Of a stretch of DNA of 6,465 nucleotides, positions 1 to 6,081 are shown piece by piece. The notes below the pieces were generated by a model. The model was not told where the DNA came from, ran no database searches, and worked only from the letters and a program-made list of their open reading frames with translations. The translations under genes were made by a program, and so were the position numbers. This stretch comes from Bacteroidota bacterium. Lineage in GTDB: Bacteria; Bacteroidota; Ignavibacteria; UBA10030. Numbering within the stretch: position 1 is the stretch's first letter; each line of letters begins with the position of its first letter. The stretch spans positions 1,921 through 8,385 of the forward strand of contig DOWV01000222.1 in NCBI GenBank assembly GCA_003519375.1, read 5' to 3'.

Positions 1-400
1 CTTCTTTGTATTCCTTCCAACCGGAACCCGACAGATATCCCCGGACGACGCACTCGATCGGGAGGGGTTTCGTTTTCCTTACGAACATCGAACGTTCTTC
101 CAGATCGCGCCAATAAGGCTTGCAGGACGACGGGAAATCATACACGATCGTCGAGATGAGGTGGTTTGGCACGATGTCGGCCATCTGTTCAAACCAGAAT
201 TCGGATATCTGTGTCAGCACTTTCCCCTTGAACGGAATTCCCTCTCCCATCACCACATCGTAGGCTGAGAGTCGATCCGTCGCCACAATGAGCAGCGCTT
301 CTCCGAAATCGTAGATATCCCTCACCTTCCCGCGGTTGATGAGTTTCAGGCCACCTAATTTGGTCTCAGTAATAACGGGGACTTTGAATGACGTCGCCAT
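1..400 (-). CDS. purC: Phosphoribosylaminoimidazole-succinocarboxamide synthase (SAICAR synthetase), N-terminal part, cut by the window edge
   Basis: PurC joins CAIR and aspartate using ATP to give SAICAR in cytosolic de novo purine synthesis. I translated the reverse strand from the ATG at 398-400 and obtained 133 residues open to the left edge. Residues 24-31 (GKVRDIYD) form the ATP-binding loop region. They are followed by TDRLSAYDVVMGEGIPFKGK (41-60) and by PIECVVRGYLSGSGWKEY (114-131), close to the family signature around the conserved Arg and Gly-Ser. The wording resembles the longer (about 300 aa) ADE1-like form more than the 240-aa E. coli form, so roughly half the protein should be missing. 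An AGAGGAT stretch just upstream of the ATG is a good ribosome binding site. It is the last visible gene of the minus-strand run, 29 bases after aat, with no terminator seen between them. The assignment is very secure. Confidence 0.96.
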   Translation of the reverse strand, partial: MATSFKVPVITETKLGGLKLINRGKVRDIYDFGEALLIVATDRLSAYDVVMGEGIPFKGKVLTQISEFWFEQMADIVPNHLISTIVYDFPSSCKPYWRDLEERSMFVRKTKPLPIECVVRGYLSGSGWKEYKE

Positions 401-429
401 GTCCTATCCTCTAACGGTGATGTGAACGA

Positions 430-1029
430 TTAATCGAAACGACATTCTTTTTGAACCGCGATCTTGAGCCTTTCTAAGTACTTTTGCCTCGGGATCTCCA
501 CCGTCCCAAACCCGCGCAGGTGCGGGGTGACAAACTGGGTATCGAGCAGCAGAAAGCCCCTCTCATTCAGCCTTTGCACCAAATGGACCAGAGCCACTTT
601 CGATGCATCCCGTTTTCGGCTGAACATGGACTCCCCAAAGAACGCTCCACCGAGCGCGACCCCGTACAACCCACCCGCCAGAGTACTGCCATCCCAGCAC
701 TCAACACTGTGGGCGAAACCAAGTTTACGGAGGTCAACGTAACTCTGAATAATCTCTTCCGAGATCCATGTCTCTTCTCTCTGCGCGCACTCACGCATGA
801 CGAGCCCGAAATCCCTGTTCAACAGAATCTCGAACGGCTTCTTCTTGACTGTCAGCCGGAGACTTCGGGAAATGTGGAATGCTCCGAGCTCAATAATCGC
901 ACGCGGATCGGGCGAATACCAGCCGATCTCCCCATCTGCGCTATCGGCCATCGGGAAATAGCCGCTCCCATACGCCGCCAGGAGAAAGTCAGGCTCGATG
1001 ATACTCTGTTTCGGACGCCGGTGTTCCAT
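430..1029 (-). CDS. aat: Leucyl/phenylalanyl-tRNA--protein transferase
   Basis: Aat is a cytosolic enzyme that moves Leu or Phe from charged tRNA to proteins with N-terminal Lys or Arg, marking them for ClpS/ClpAP degradation in the N-end rule pathway. The 199-residue product shows the family landmarks in order: YFPMAD (24-29), WYSPDPRAIIELGAFHISRS (37-56), TWISEEI (87-93), GFAHSVECW (104-112), GGLYGVALGGAFFGESMFSR (119-138), ASK (142-144), LLDTQFVTPHLRGFG (161-175) and EIPRQKYL (178-185). Glu133, Asp163 and Gln165 align with E. coli residues Glu156, Asp186 and Gln188, which are discussed as functionally important. The protein is shorter than E. coli Aat (234 aa), mainly at the termini, with the core intact. 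The ATG start has only a weak upstream purine stretch. It lies 44 bases after the oxidoreductase gene and 29 bases before purC, consistent with co-transcription. A large antisense frame over this gene is a shadow. Confidence 0.96.
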   Translation of the reverse strand: MEHRRPKQSIIEPDFLLAAYGSGYFPMADSADGEIGWYSPDPRAIIELGAFHISRSLRLTVKKKPFEILLNRDFGLVMRECAQREETWISEEIIQSYVDLRKLGFAHSVECWDGSTLAGGLYGVALGGAFFGESMFSRKRDASKVALVHLVQRLNERGFLLLDTQFVTPHLRGFGTVEIPRQKYLERLKIAVQKECRFD

Positions 1030-1073
1030 CGGTCAACTCAACACCTGCAATTCGGGTTTTCCTTCCTTGACTG

Positions 1074-2111
1074 TCATCTACCCATCATGACAACGACTTT
1101 GCCAACGCTCTTCCGGGATTGCAGGAATCTGTGCGCGTCCGCGATTTTGTCAAAAGGATACTCGGCTCCGATCACCGGACGCAGTACACCACGGGCATAC
1201 AATCTGAACAGAATCTTCATGGCGCGTCGTAGATATTCCTTTTTCTGCATCAGAAAATAGAGATTGAAACCCATCAAACTGACATTTTTCGATACAAGAG
1301 CTGGAGGATAGATCAAAGGCACCGACAGGGATTCGCGGGCCGCGCGCAACTTGCCAATACCGTTGTGGTTAGCAACAGCGGCGAAACCAAAGAGGACGTA
1401 CCGGCCCATCGGCGCAAGAAGTTTCCACCCTTTCCGGAACACACGCCCGCCGACTGAATCGAAGACAATATCCACACCCTCCCCGTTCGTTGCAATCCTG
1501 ACTGGTTCTGCGAAATCATCTTCGCTGTAGTTCGTCACAGTCTCGGCGCCAAGGCTCCGAACCAAATCCATCTTGGAATCCGAACCGACAGTGGCATGCA
1601 CATCCGCGCCAACGTGGCGGGCCAGCTGCAGTGACGCAATCCCAACTCCTCCTGCGGCAGCGTGAAGCAGTACGCGGTCTCCCTTCTTCATGTTTCCGAG
1701 CGTCACGAGTCCATGGTATGCAGTCAATGACGTTACGCCGAACGCTGCAGCTTCCTTGAATCCCATTTGCCGCGGGACGCGTGCAACCTGCCCCGAAGGG
1801 ACAGAAACGTACTCGGCATATCCGTGCTGTCTCGTAAAGGCCAGTACCCGATCGCCCGTCTTGAGATCCCGTACTGATTTTCCTTTTTTCTCAACAACTC
1901 CCGACAGTTCTATGCCAGGCACGAACGGCGGTTTCGGTATCGCAGGATAGAATCCAAGCCTGGCGAAAATGTCGGCGAAATTCAGACCGATTGCCTCTGT
2001 CCGGATAAGGACGTCCGTGTCACCAACAGGGGGCGTCGGCACTTCGCAGATGGACAACACCTCAGGCGGACCAAACCTATGAATCAGCGCCACCTTCACC
2101 GGAGCACCCAA
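1074..2111 (-). CDS. Zinc-independent medium-chain dehydrogenase/reductase, quinone oxidoreductase / VAT-1-like
   Basis: This is a 345-residue MDR-superfamily protein, probably a cytosolic NAD(P)H-dependent reductase of quinones or activated alkenes; the substrate cannot be read from sequence. The N-terminal GroES-like domain contains FGPPEVL (13-19), GLNFADIFARLGFYP (42-56), VPGIELSGVV (64-73) and GDRVLAF (86-92). The Rossmann domain carries the nucleotide-binding AAAGGVG (151-157), followed by the usual LGAETVTNYSEDDF and GVDIVFDSVGG stretches. The cysteine/histidine zinc ligands of alcohol dehydrogenases are absent, which points to the quinone oxidoreductase branch. GRYVLFGFA and the long NVSLMGFNLYFL segment recall VAT-1-type members. 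The first codon at 2111 is TTG, with no good ribosome site. A GTG at 2097-2099 begins (M)KVALIHRFG, fits family N-termini better and would give 341 residues; I prefer it. The gene starts 23-35 bases after the GH28 stop codon. Confidence 0.9.
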   Translation of the reverse strand: MGAPVKVALIHRFGPPEVLSICEVPTPPVGDTDVLIRTEAIGLNFADIFARLGFYPAIPKPPFVPGIELSGVVEKKGKSVRDLKTGDRVLAFTRQHGYAEYVSVPSGQVARVPRQMGFKEAAAFGVTSLTAYHGLVTLGNMKKGDRVLLHAAAGGVGIASLQLARHVGADVHATVGSDSKMDLVRSLGAETVTNYSEDDFAEPVRIATNGEGVDIVFDSVGGRVFRKGWKLLAPMGRYVLFGFAAVANHNGIGKLRAARESLSVPLIYPPALVSKNVSLMGFNLYFLMQKKEYLRRAMKILFRLYARGVLRPVIGAEYPFDKIADAHRFLQSRKSVGKVVVMMGR

Positions 2112-2134
2112 TCTGCGAGCATCATCATAGACAA

Positions 2135-3745
2135 TTACCTTCCGCTTGAGAGATTGTTCATCAGGTTCACAGCATCCCCGGCAACATCCCCTGAGCTCAC
2201 AATCGGCTTCGCCGCCCGACGGAGATCGTTTCCCTGGATCACAATGTTTGATATCCCGGATCCGGCCAGGCCGAGAAATGTTTTCGTCCCTTCCCGTACA
2301 ACAGAATTCCGGATCATCGCATCCTCGACCCTTGTGAGCGAAATAACAGGGACATCAGATCCCACCGCACCTGCCGCGCCTGAGAAGTTGTGAACCTCGA
2401 CGCCCCTGGCATCCTCAATCGAAAGCGCGCTTTGCCATCGCTTTGACGCTGGAGTCTCCCAGAATACTTCGAAGTTCCGCAGCCTGAGATTCTTCACCCT
2501 CTGGAAATTGAGGGCGTGTACCGACTTGTCGTACGCAACGGACGTATCGGATGAGAGAAAGAGTTTGACGTTGTCGAAAGTTACTCCGTCCAGCCAGCTC
2601 GCCGGATGGCCGTTCATCATGCTGGAGCCCTTGCCGCGGGCGACGACGTTCTGAATCAATACATTGCGAATAATGCCCGCTGGCGGTTCGTTCTCAAACT
2701 TCACATGCTTGTGGACTTCACTCCGGCGTTTAATGTTGAAGTGGAAAGGATCACCGTCACCCCACCAAAACCAATCATGGCGCCGGCATTCGATGGTCAG
2801 GTTTGAGATGACGATATCTGAGACGATGCCGCCGTCAAACACCATAAACGCCAATCCCCGGTTCGAATTCGTAATCACGCAGTTGTCGATCGTCACCTTC
2901 CGGACGGTATTCATGTTCCCGTCGCAAAACTTGATGGCACTTGAGGCCGATGAGAGACGGCAGTTGGTGACCGTAATGTTCTCACACGGGAGTGCCGGAC
3001 CGTACCAATTCATCGAATAGAATACGATCGCATCGTCCCCCGTTTCGATCGTGCAATTCGAGATTCGAACGTCTTTGCAGCCGTCGGGATCGATTCCGTC
3101 CGCCCAAACTCCTTCGGCCAGGCTCGACTGGATATAGACTCCATCGATCACCAGACGCTCACATCCGTATGGGTGAATCGTCCAGGAGGGAGAGCGAATG
3201 AGTGAGACGCCGCTGATGAGAACATCCTTGCACCGAAGCAGGAGTATCATCTTGCCAAACTGGTCCTTTTTGGGAAACGACCTGAGCAGCGGCTTTCCGA
3301 GAGCTTCCATCTGCTCCTGGTTGGGGCGGATAAAATCGTCCTGAATGTCGTTGAGCCGCCACTCATAGGCGCCCTGACCGTCGATGGTCCCCTTCCCTTC
3401 AAGTGAGATATTCTCGAGATCTTCACCGTACAAAAGGGCATCTTTGTCAAACGCCGATTTGTCTTTGATGGAGTAGATGATCGCGCCGGCCTCCAGATAG
3501 AGGCGCACGTGGCTCCTCAGATGCAATGTTCCGCTGGAGTATTCACCCGGCGGCACGTACACCATTCCTCCGCCCGAACCGGCGCAGGAATCAATAGCCC
3601 GTTGGAGGCACGACTGAGCATTCTCCGATTTTATGCCGGAGGCACCAAACGTCCGCACGTTGAACACGCGATTCTGACCGAGGACTGTTGCGATGAGGGC
3701 GAGTTCAAACGCCAGCAGGCGCAGAAGCATAGATTTGATTCTCAT
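2135..3745 (-). CDS. Secreted glycoside hydrolase family 28 (polygalacturonase-like) protein
   Basis: GH28 enzymes are right-handed parallel beta-helix hydrolases of pectin polymers such as polygalacturonan and rhamnogalacturonan. I start at the ATG at 3743-3745 (536 aa) because it is followed directly by a signal peptide: MRIK, then a hydrophobic stretch to about residue 24. The frame stays open to a GTG at 3853, but that would put 36 unlikely residues before the signal. After it come a pectate-lyase-like VRTFGASG, then GTIDGQGAYEW (119-129), SPSWTIHPYG (185-194), DGIDPD (216-221), TGDD (235-238), a row of helix turns, NRGL (295-298) and DWFWWGDGDP. DGIDPD and GDD supply the catalytic-type aspartates. 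The usual GHG histidine motif is replaced by SSASSAIK (265-272), so the exact activity is uncertain. No C-terminal secretion-sorting domain is evident. It is probably exported to the periplasm or outside and is the first gene of the minus-strand run. Confidence 0.88.
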   Translation of the reverse strand: MRIKSMLLRLLAFELALIATVLGQNRVFNVRTFGASGIKSENAQSCLQRAIDSCAGSGGGMVYVPPGEYSSGTLHLRSHVRLYLEAGAIIYSIKDKSAFDKDALLYGEDLENISLEGKGTIDGQGAYEWRLNDIQDDFIRPNQEQMEALGKPLLRSFPKKDQFGKMILLLRCKDVLISGVSLIRSPSWTIHPYGCERLVIDGVYIQSSLAEGVWADGIDPDGCKDVRISNCTIETGDDAIVFYSMNWYGPALPCENITVTNCRLSSASSAIKFCDGNMNTVRKVTIDNCVITNSNRGLAFMVFDGGIVSDIVISNLTIECRRHDWFWWGDGDPFHFNIKRRSEVHKHVKFENEPPAGIIRNVLIQNVVARGKGSSMMNGHPASWLDGVTFDNVKLFLSSDTSVAYDKSVHALNFQRVKNLRLRNFEVFWETPASKRWQSALSIEDARGVEVHNFSGAAGAVGSDVPVISLTRVEDAMIRNSVVREGTKTFLGLAGSGISNIVIQGNDLRRAAKPIVSSGDVAGDAVNLMNNLSSGR

Positions 3746-3921
3746 GAAGCACCGTGAACATTGATGTGGTGAGAGATCCACAGAAGAAACTGTCACTGCA
3801 GAAACCAGGAGCAAAACGCTGATGGGGCATGCATGAGCCCCGTCGTACGACACTTAATCATTGAATGAGGCGCCGACAGCTCTCGCGGCACAACGAGTTA
3901 CGAATCAGGAGGCGCGGTTCT
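3746..3921. promoter_or_regulatory. Upstream region of the GH28 gene with a cluster of inverted repeats
   Basis: This gap holds three neighbouring symmetric elements. GGGGC at 3824-3828 pairs with GCCCC at 3837-3841. GTCGTACGAC at 3842-3851 is a perfect 10-base palindrome. TCATT-G-AATGA at 3858-3868 is a perfect 5+1+5 repeat. They lie about 80-120 bases upstream of the GH28 start. Such a cluster could be an operator for the downstream run or the end of the small-ORF transcript, although no T-run follows on either strand. I saw no convincing -35/-10 pair for the GH28 gene. The repeats are seen directly; a regulatory role is inference. Confidence 0.35.
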
Positions 3922-4071
3922 CTATGCGAGGATCACCTCTTTCGCATGCACAGAAACCACCTCGTCTCCCTGCAGGCTGATTGCGTATCCGATGTTTTTC
4001 CGAGCCTGATCGTTAAAACATAAGCAAATAATCCCGCTGTTTCCAGAGACGCCGCTGACCACAGCATACAC
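3922..4071 (-). CDS. Possible 49-residue small protein of unknown function
   Basis: I translated the gap by hand and found a 49-codon frame from a GTG at 4069-4071 to a TAG at 3922-3924. It begins (M)YAVVSGVSGNSGIICLCF and ends with GDEVVSVHAKEVILA. Purine-rich sequence AAAGGGAAGGCAGA lies immediately upstream and could serve as a ribosome binding site. An in-frame TAA about 30 bases upstream makes GTG the only plausible start. The composition (beta-branched and small residues alternating with charged ones, two nearby cysteines, few odd residues) looks more protein-like than the competing frame that starts at a nearby ATG and gives MLWSAASLETAG. I do not recognise the family and cannot see a signal peptide or membrane segment. 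It diverges from csp1 and is separated from the GH28 gene by about 175 bases. It could also be a random frame. Confidence 0.4.
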   Translation of the reverse strand: MYAVVSGVSGNSGIICLCFNDQARKNIGYAISLQGDEVVSVHAKEVILA

Positions 4072-4091
4072 TCTGCCTTCCCTTTTTCCTC

Positions 4092-4120
4092 TTGTGAATT
4101 ATTGGATTTTTCTATATCTT
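4092..4120 (+). promoter_or_regulatory. Candidate promoter for the csp genes
   Basis: A TTGTGA hexamer at 4092-4097 and TATCTT at 4115-4120 are 17 bases apart, a sigma70-like arrangement inside an AT-rich stretch that contrasts with its surroundings. An overlapping TATATC at 4113-4118 gives a 15-base spacing. If used, transcription would begin near 4127 and give a csp1 leader of about 230 nt. This was identified by eye only. Confidence 0.45.
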
Positions 4121-4126
4121 AACACC

Positions 4127-4357
4127 CGTAATTAATCGTACACTTCAAGTCCGGAAGAAGGCCCCGATCGGCTCTCCTCCGGGCGACGTAGCCTCGCTAG
4201 TGCGTCGTCGCTGTAGATGCATTGTCCTTGTCCCCTTTTTCGTGACCCTCCAAGCTTCACGAGGCCGGGCAGCGCAACACATCCATAGCACACACGAACG
4301 TCTCGGCTAGTGTCTTCGTGTACATCTCCAAAAATCTTCATCGAAAGGAATTGTTCC
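4127..4357 (+). promoter_or_regulatory. Long structured 5' leader of csp1 (inferred)
   Basis: About 230 non-coding bases lie between the candidate promoter and the csp1 start. Possible stems seen by eye are CCGGA (4151-4155) with TCCGG (4178-4182), GCGACG (4183-4188) with CGTCGC (4206-4211), and TCGTGA (4240-4245) with TCACGA (4257-4262). Cold-shock genes in enterobacteria have long leaders that refold with temperature, so the length and structure fit that pattern. No specific cold-box match was recognised. A minus-strand frame across this region reads into csp1 antisense and is not a credible gene. Confidence 0.4.
4344..4350 (+). promoter_or_regulatory. Ribosome binding site of csp1
   Basis: AAAGGAA ends 7 bases before the ATG at 4358. 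It selects that start over an in-frame upstream GTG at 4310, which would add 16 non-family residues. Confidence 0.8.
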
Positions 4358-4558
4358 ATGGAAAAAGGAACAGTCAAATGGTTCAACGGAGCCAAGGGTT
4401 ATGGCTTCATCACACGTCAAAATGGCGAAGATGTTTTCGTCCACTTTAAGGCGATCCGTGGTGACGGCTACCGTACCTTGAACGAAGGCGATCAGGTTCA
4501 GTTCGACGTGCAGCAGGGTCCGAAGGGTCTCCAGGCAGCAAACGTTGAGAAAGTGTAA
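4358..4558 (+). CDS. Cold-shock protein, CspA family (first of a tandem pair)
   Basis: This is a 66-residue single cold-shock domain, the standard length for the family. Such cytosolic five-stranded beta-barrels bind single-stranded RNA and DNA and act as RNA chaperones or antiterminators. The sequence begins MEKGTVKWFNGAKGYGFI, with RNP1 at 13-18 (KGYGFI) and RNP2 at 26-30 (VFVHF). The aromatic surface residues Trp8, Phe9, Tyr15, Phe17, Phe27, His29 and Phe30 are all present. It ends GLQAANVEKV, as usual for CspA-like proteins. The start is fixed by family length and an AAAGGAA ribosome site. A probable long leader lies upstream, and an intrinsic terminator begins 17 bases after the stop codon. 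Family assignment is certain. Cold induction is not shown by sequence, since many csp genes are constitutive or growth-phase controlled. Confidence 0.97.
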   Translation: MEKGTVKWFNGAKGYGFITRQNGEDVFVHFKAIRGDGYRTLNEGDQVQFDVQQGPKGLQAANVEKV

Positions 4559-4575
4559 GTTTGCATCTCAGCCTC

Positions 4576-4612
4576 AACCCCAGTGAGTCTTGCTCTACTG
4601 GGGTTTTTTTTT
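4576..4612 (+). terminator. Intrinsic terminator between csp1 and csp2
   Basis: AACCCCAGT at 4576-4584 pairs perfectly with ACTGGGGTT at 4597-4605 around a 12-base loop. The stem runs into nine T residues (4604-4612). This is a textbook rho-independent terminator on the plus strand. It lies between two co-directional csp genes. Confidence 0.92.
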
Positions 4613-4644
4613 CAGTTGGCATGATTTCGGGAAGATGAATACCT

Positions 4645-4848
4645 ATGATGAACGGTACCGTAAAGTTTTTCAATGTGGCTAAGGGTTTTGGATTCATCAC
4701 CACCGAGGACGGCAACGAGATCTTCTTTCACAAGAGCAATGTGAAGAATACCGGATTTCGTGACGTTCTTTCCCAGGGCGATAACGTCCATTTCGAGCTC
4801 AAAGTCGAACAAAAGGGAAAAAGAGCCTACAACATCGTTCGCGTCTGA
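4645..4848 (+). CDS. Cold-shock protein, CspA family (second of a tandem pair)
   Basis: This is a second single cold-shock domain, 67 residues from the first ATG or 66 from the adjacent ATG at 4648, which would give MNGTVKFFN as in many relatives. RNP1 is KGFGFI (13-18) and RNP2 is IFFHK (26-30). Trp8 of csp1 is replaced by Phe, and RNP2 ends in Lys instead of Phe, as in the common FFHKS variant. It diverges clearly from csp1 (EDGNEIFFHKSNVKNTGFRD against the csp1 counterpart), so this is not a recent duplication. The ribosome site is weak: CGGGAAG ends 10 bases before the first ATG. Only 32 bases separate it from the upstream terminator T-run, leaving no obvious room for a promoter. A second terminator follows. 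Confidence 0.96.
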   Translation: MMNGTVKFFNVAKGFGFITTEDGNEIFFHKSNVKNTGFRDVLSQGDNVHFELKVEQKGKRAYNIVRV

Positions 4849-4873
4849 GTTCTGATTCAAAACCAGTCAAAAC

Positions 4874-4901
4874 AAAAGAGTCCCCTTGCGGGGACTTTTT
4901 T
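4874..4901. terminator. Probably bidirectional intrinsic terminator between convergent csp2 and rmuC
   Basis: AGTCCCC (4879-4885) and GGGGACT (4890-4896) form a perfect 7-bp stem with a TTGC loop. Flanking A residues at 4874-4877 can pair with the T-run at 4896-4901. On the plus strand the stem is followed by TTTTTT. On the minus strand it is followed by TCTTTTG, so it can also stop transcription arriving from rmuC, whose stop codon is 25 bases away. Confidence 0.9.
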
Positions 4902-4926
4902 GTTTCCAGCCGTCCGGAACGGTCTC

Positions 4927-6078
4927 CTACGATTCTGCTTTTCCAAATGCATCAAGCTGTTTTGGATGGTCTGCATCCGGCAGCGACTGAATGGACTTGA
5001 ACCGCTCCGTCAGATTGATAAGCTGCTTGTCCGCCTTGTCGAAGTTGTTCTTCGCATTCGACAGCTGCTGGCCGAGCGTATCGAACGTATCCGAGAACTT
5101 GCCGAGCTCCGAACCCAGACGCTCCAATCCCTGCAAAATCTCCTTAGCACTTCGCTCGATTTTCAATCCCTTGAAGCCGAGCACGATGACCCGCAGATGT
5201 GCGTAGAAGCTGTTCGGCGACACCGGCACGACCTTCTTGTTCATCGCATAGCTGAACAGCCCTTCCTCCTCCGCCACGGTCTCATCCTTGATGATCGTTT
5301 CGTAGTAAATGTTCTCTGCCGGCACATACATGAGCGCGAAATCGAATGTGCCTTCGTCAGGGAGAATGTACTTCTCCGCGATGGCATCGATGTGCTTCTT
5401 CACATCAGACCGAAACGTTCTCACCGCCGTGCGCTTCTCCTGCTCGGTCTTGGCATCCAGCATCTTCTGAAAGTTCTCCAGCGGGAATTTCGAATCGACA
5501 GGCACCATCCCGCCGGAGAGCCGGATCACCGCATCGACCGCCTGCCCGCTTTTGAACCGGTACTGCATTTCGTATGAACCCGTCGGCAAAACCTGTTTGA
5601 GAAGATCTTCCAGGAGCAGCTCTCCCAGTCCGCCCCGCAGCTTCGGCGCCTTCAACATTTCTTCCAGCTTCGAGACACTTTGACCAAGTTCCTTGATCTC
5701 CTGTGTCGCCTTCCCCAGTTCCCCCAGCTTGTTTTGCACGTCCTGTATGACTTTCGCGGCGTTATCGAGCCTCGAGCCGACCTGCCCGGTATTGTTCTGC
5801 AATTGACTGGTTACACTTGAGAGCTGTTGATTCATCGTCTCCGACGTCATCCTGAGTCCTTGATGGAGAGCATCCTGCATGGCCCGAAGAGATTGGCTCA
5901 GGGAATCGGAAGTGTTCTTGAGGTTCGCGCTCACTTCGCCGCGGAGAGTATCCATTTGCTGCTGGACAAACATTGTTGTCTGCGCCGCATCCTCCGGTTT
6001 TTGCGTTCTCAGTCTCATGAGGATCACGATCAGCAACACCACCAAAACACCAAGCAAGAGAAGAAAGGGTGCATCCAT
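4927..6078 (-). CDS. rmuC: RmuC family protein (DNA recombination-limiting, PD-(D/E)XK-like)
   Basis: E. coli RmuC limits DNA inversion and rearrangement at short inverted repeats and has a nuclease-like fold; its biochemical activity is not settled. This 383-residue protein has an N-terminal membrane anchor (about 4-22), then a long polar, glutamine-rich region of probable coiled coil (about 35-145). The RmuC domain follows: RGGLGELLLEDLL (148-160), YEMQYRF (169-175), VDAVIRLSGGMVPVDSKFPL (181-200), FALMYVPAENIYYETI (247-262) and VVPVSPNSFYAHLRVIVLG (283-301). Glu153 or Glu157, Asp182 and Asp195-x-Lys197 fit the PD-(D/E)XK pattern. It is shorter than E. coli RmuC (475 aa). The ATG lies 3 bases after the stop codon of the upstream membrane protein gene and has only a weak ribosome site, which suggests translational coupling. 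A 225-codon plus-strand frame over it is antisense noise. Confidence 0.93.
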   Translation of the reverse strand: MDAPFLLLLGVLVVLLIVILMRLRTQKPEDAAQTTMFVQQQMDTLRGEVSANLKNTSDSLSQSLRAMQDALHQGLRMTSETMNQQLSSVTSQLQNNTGQVGSRLDNAAKVIQDVQNKLGELGKATQEIKELGQSVSKLEEMLKAPKLRGGLGELLLEDLLKQVLPTGSYEMQYRFKSGQAVDAVIRLSGGMVPVDSKFPLENFQKMLDAKTEQEKRTAVRTFRSDVKKHIDAIAEKYILPDEGTFDFALMYVPAENIYYETIIKDETVAEEEGLFSYAMNKKVVPVSPNSFYAHLRVIVLGFKGLKIERSAKEILQGLERLGSELGKFSDTFDTLGQQLSNAKNNFDKADKQLINLTERFKSIQSLPDADHPKQLDAFGKAES

Positions 6079-6081
6079 CTT

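Noticed and set aside
484..1260. 258-codon plus-strand frame opposite aat
   Set aside because: It is antisense to a clear aat gene, crosses into the neighbouring oxidoreductase, and its product has low-complexity, family-less composition.
3746..3853. N-terminal extension of the GH28 protein from a GTG at 3853
   Set aside because: The internal ATG at 3745 is followed at once by a signal peptide, and the 36 added residues would bury it. The added codons overlap the palindrome cluster.
3934..4067. Alternative minus-strand small frame beginning MLWSAASLETAG
   Set aside because: It overlaps the GTG-started frame at 3922-4071 and its Arg/Thr/Trp-rich end reads like an out-of-frame product. Kept only as an alternative.
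4310..4357. 16-residue N-terminal extension of csp1 from a GTG
   Set aside because: Cold-shock proteins of this type are 65-70 residues long, and the AAAGGAA site sits correctly for the ATG at 4358.
4132..4395. 87-codon minus-strand frame over the csp1 leader
   Set aside because: It begins as antisense of the csp1 coding region and ends at the promoter edge, with no family resemblance or ribosome site.
4900..5577. 225-codon plus-strand frame opposite rmuC
   Set aside because: It starts inside the terminator T-run and is antisense to conserved RmuC motifs. The Arg/Leu/His-rich product is typical of antisense frames.
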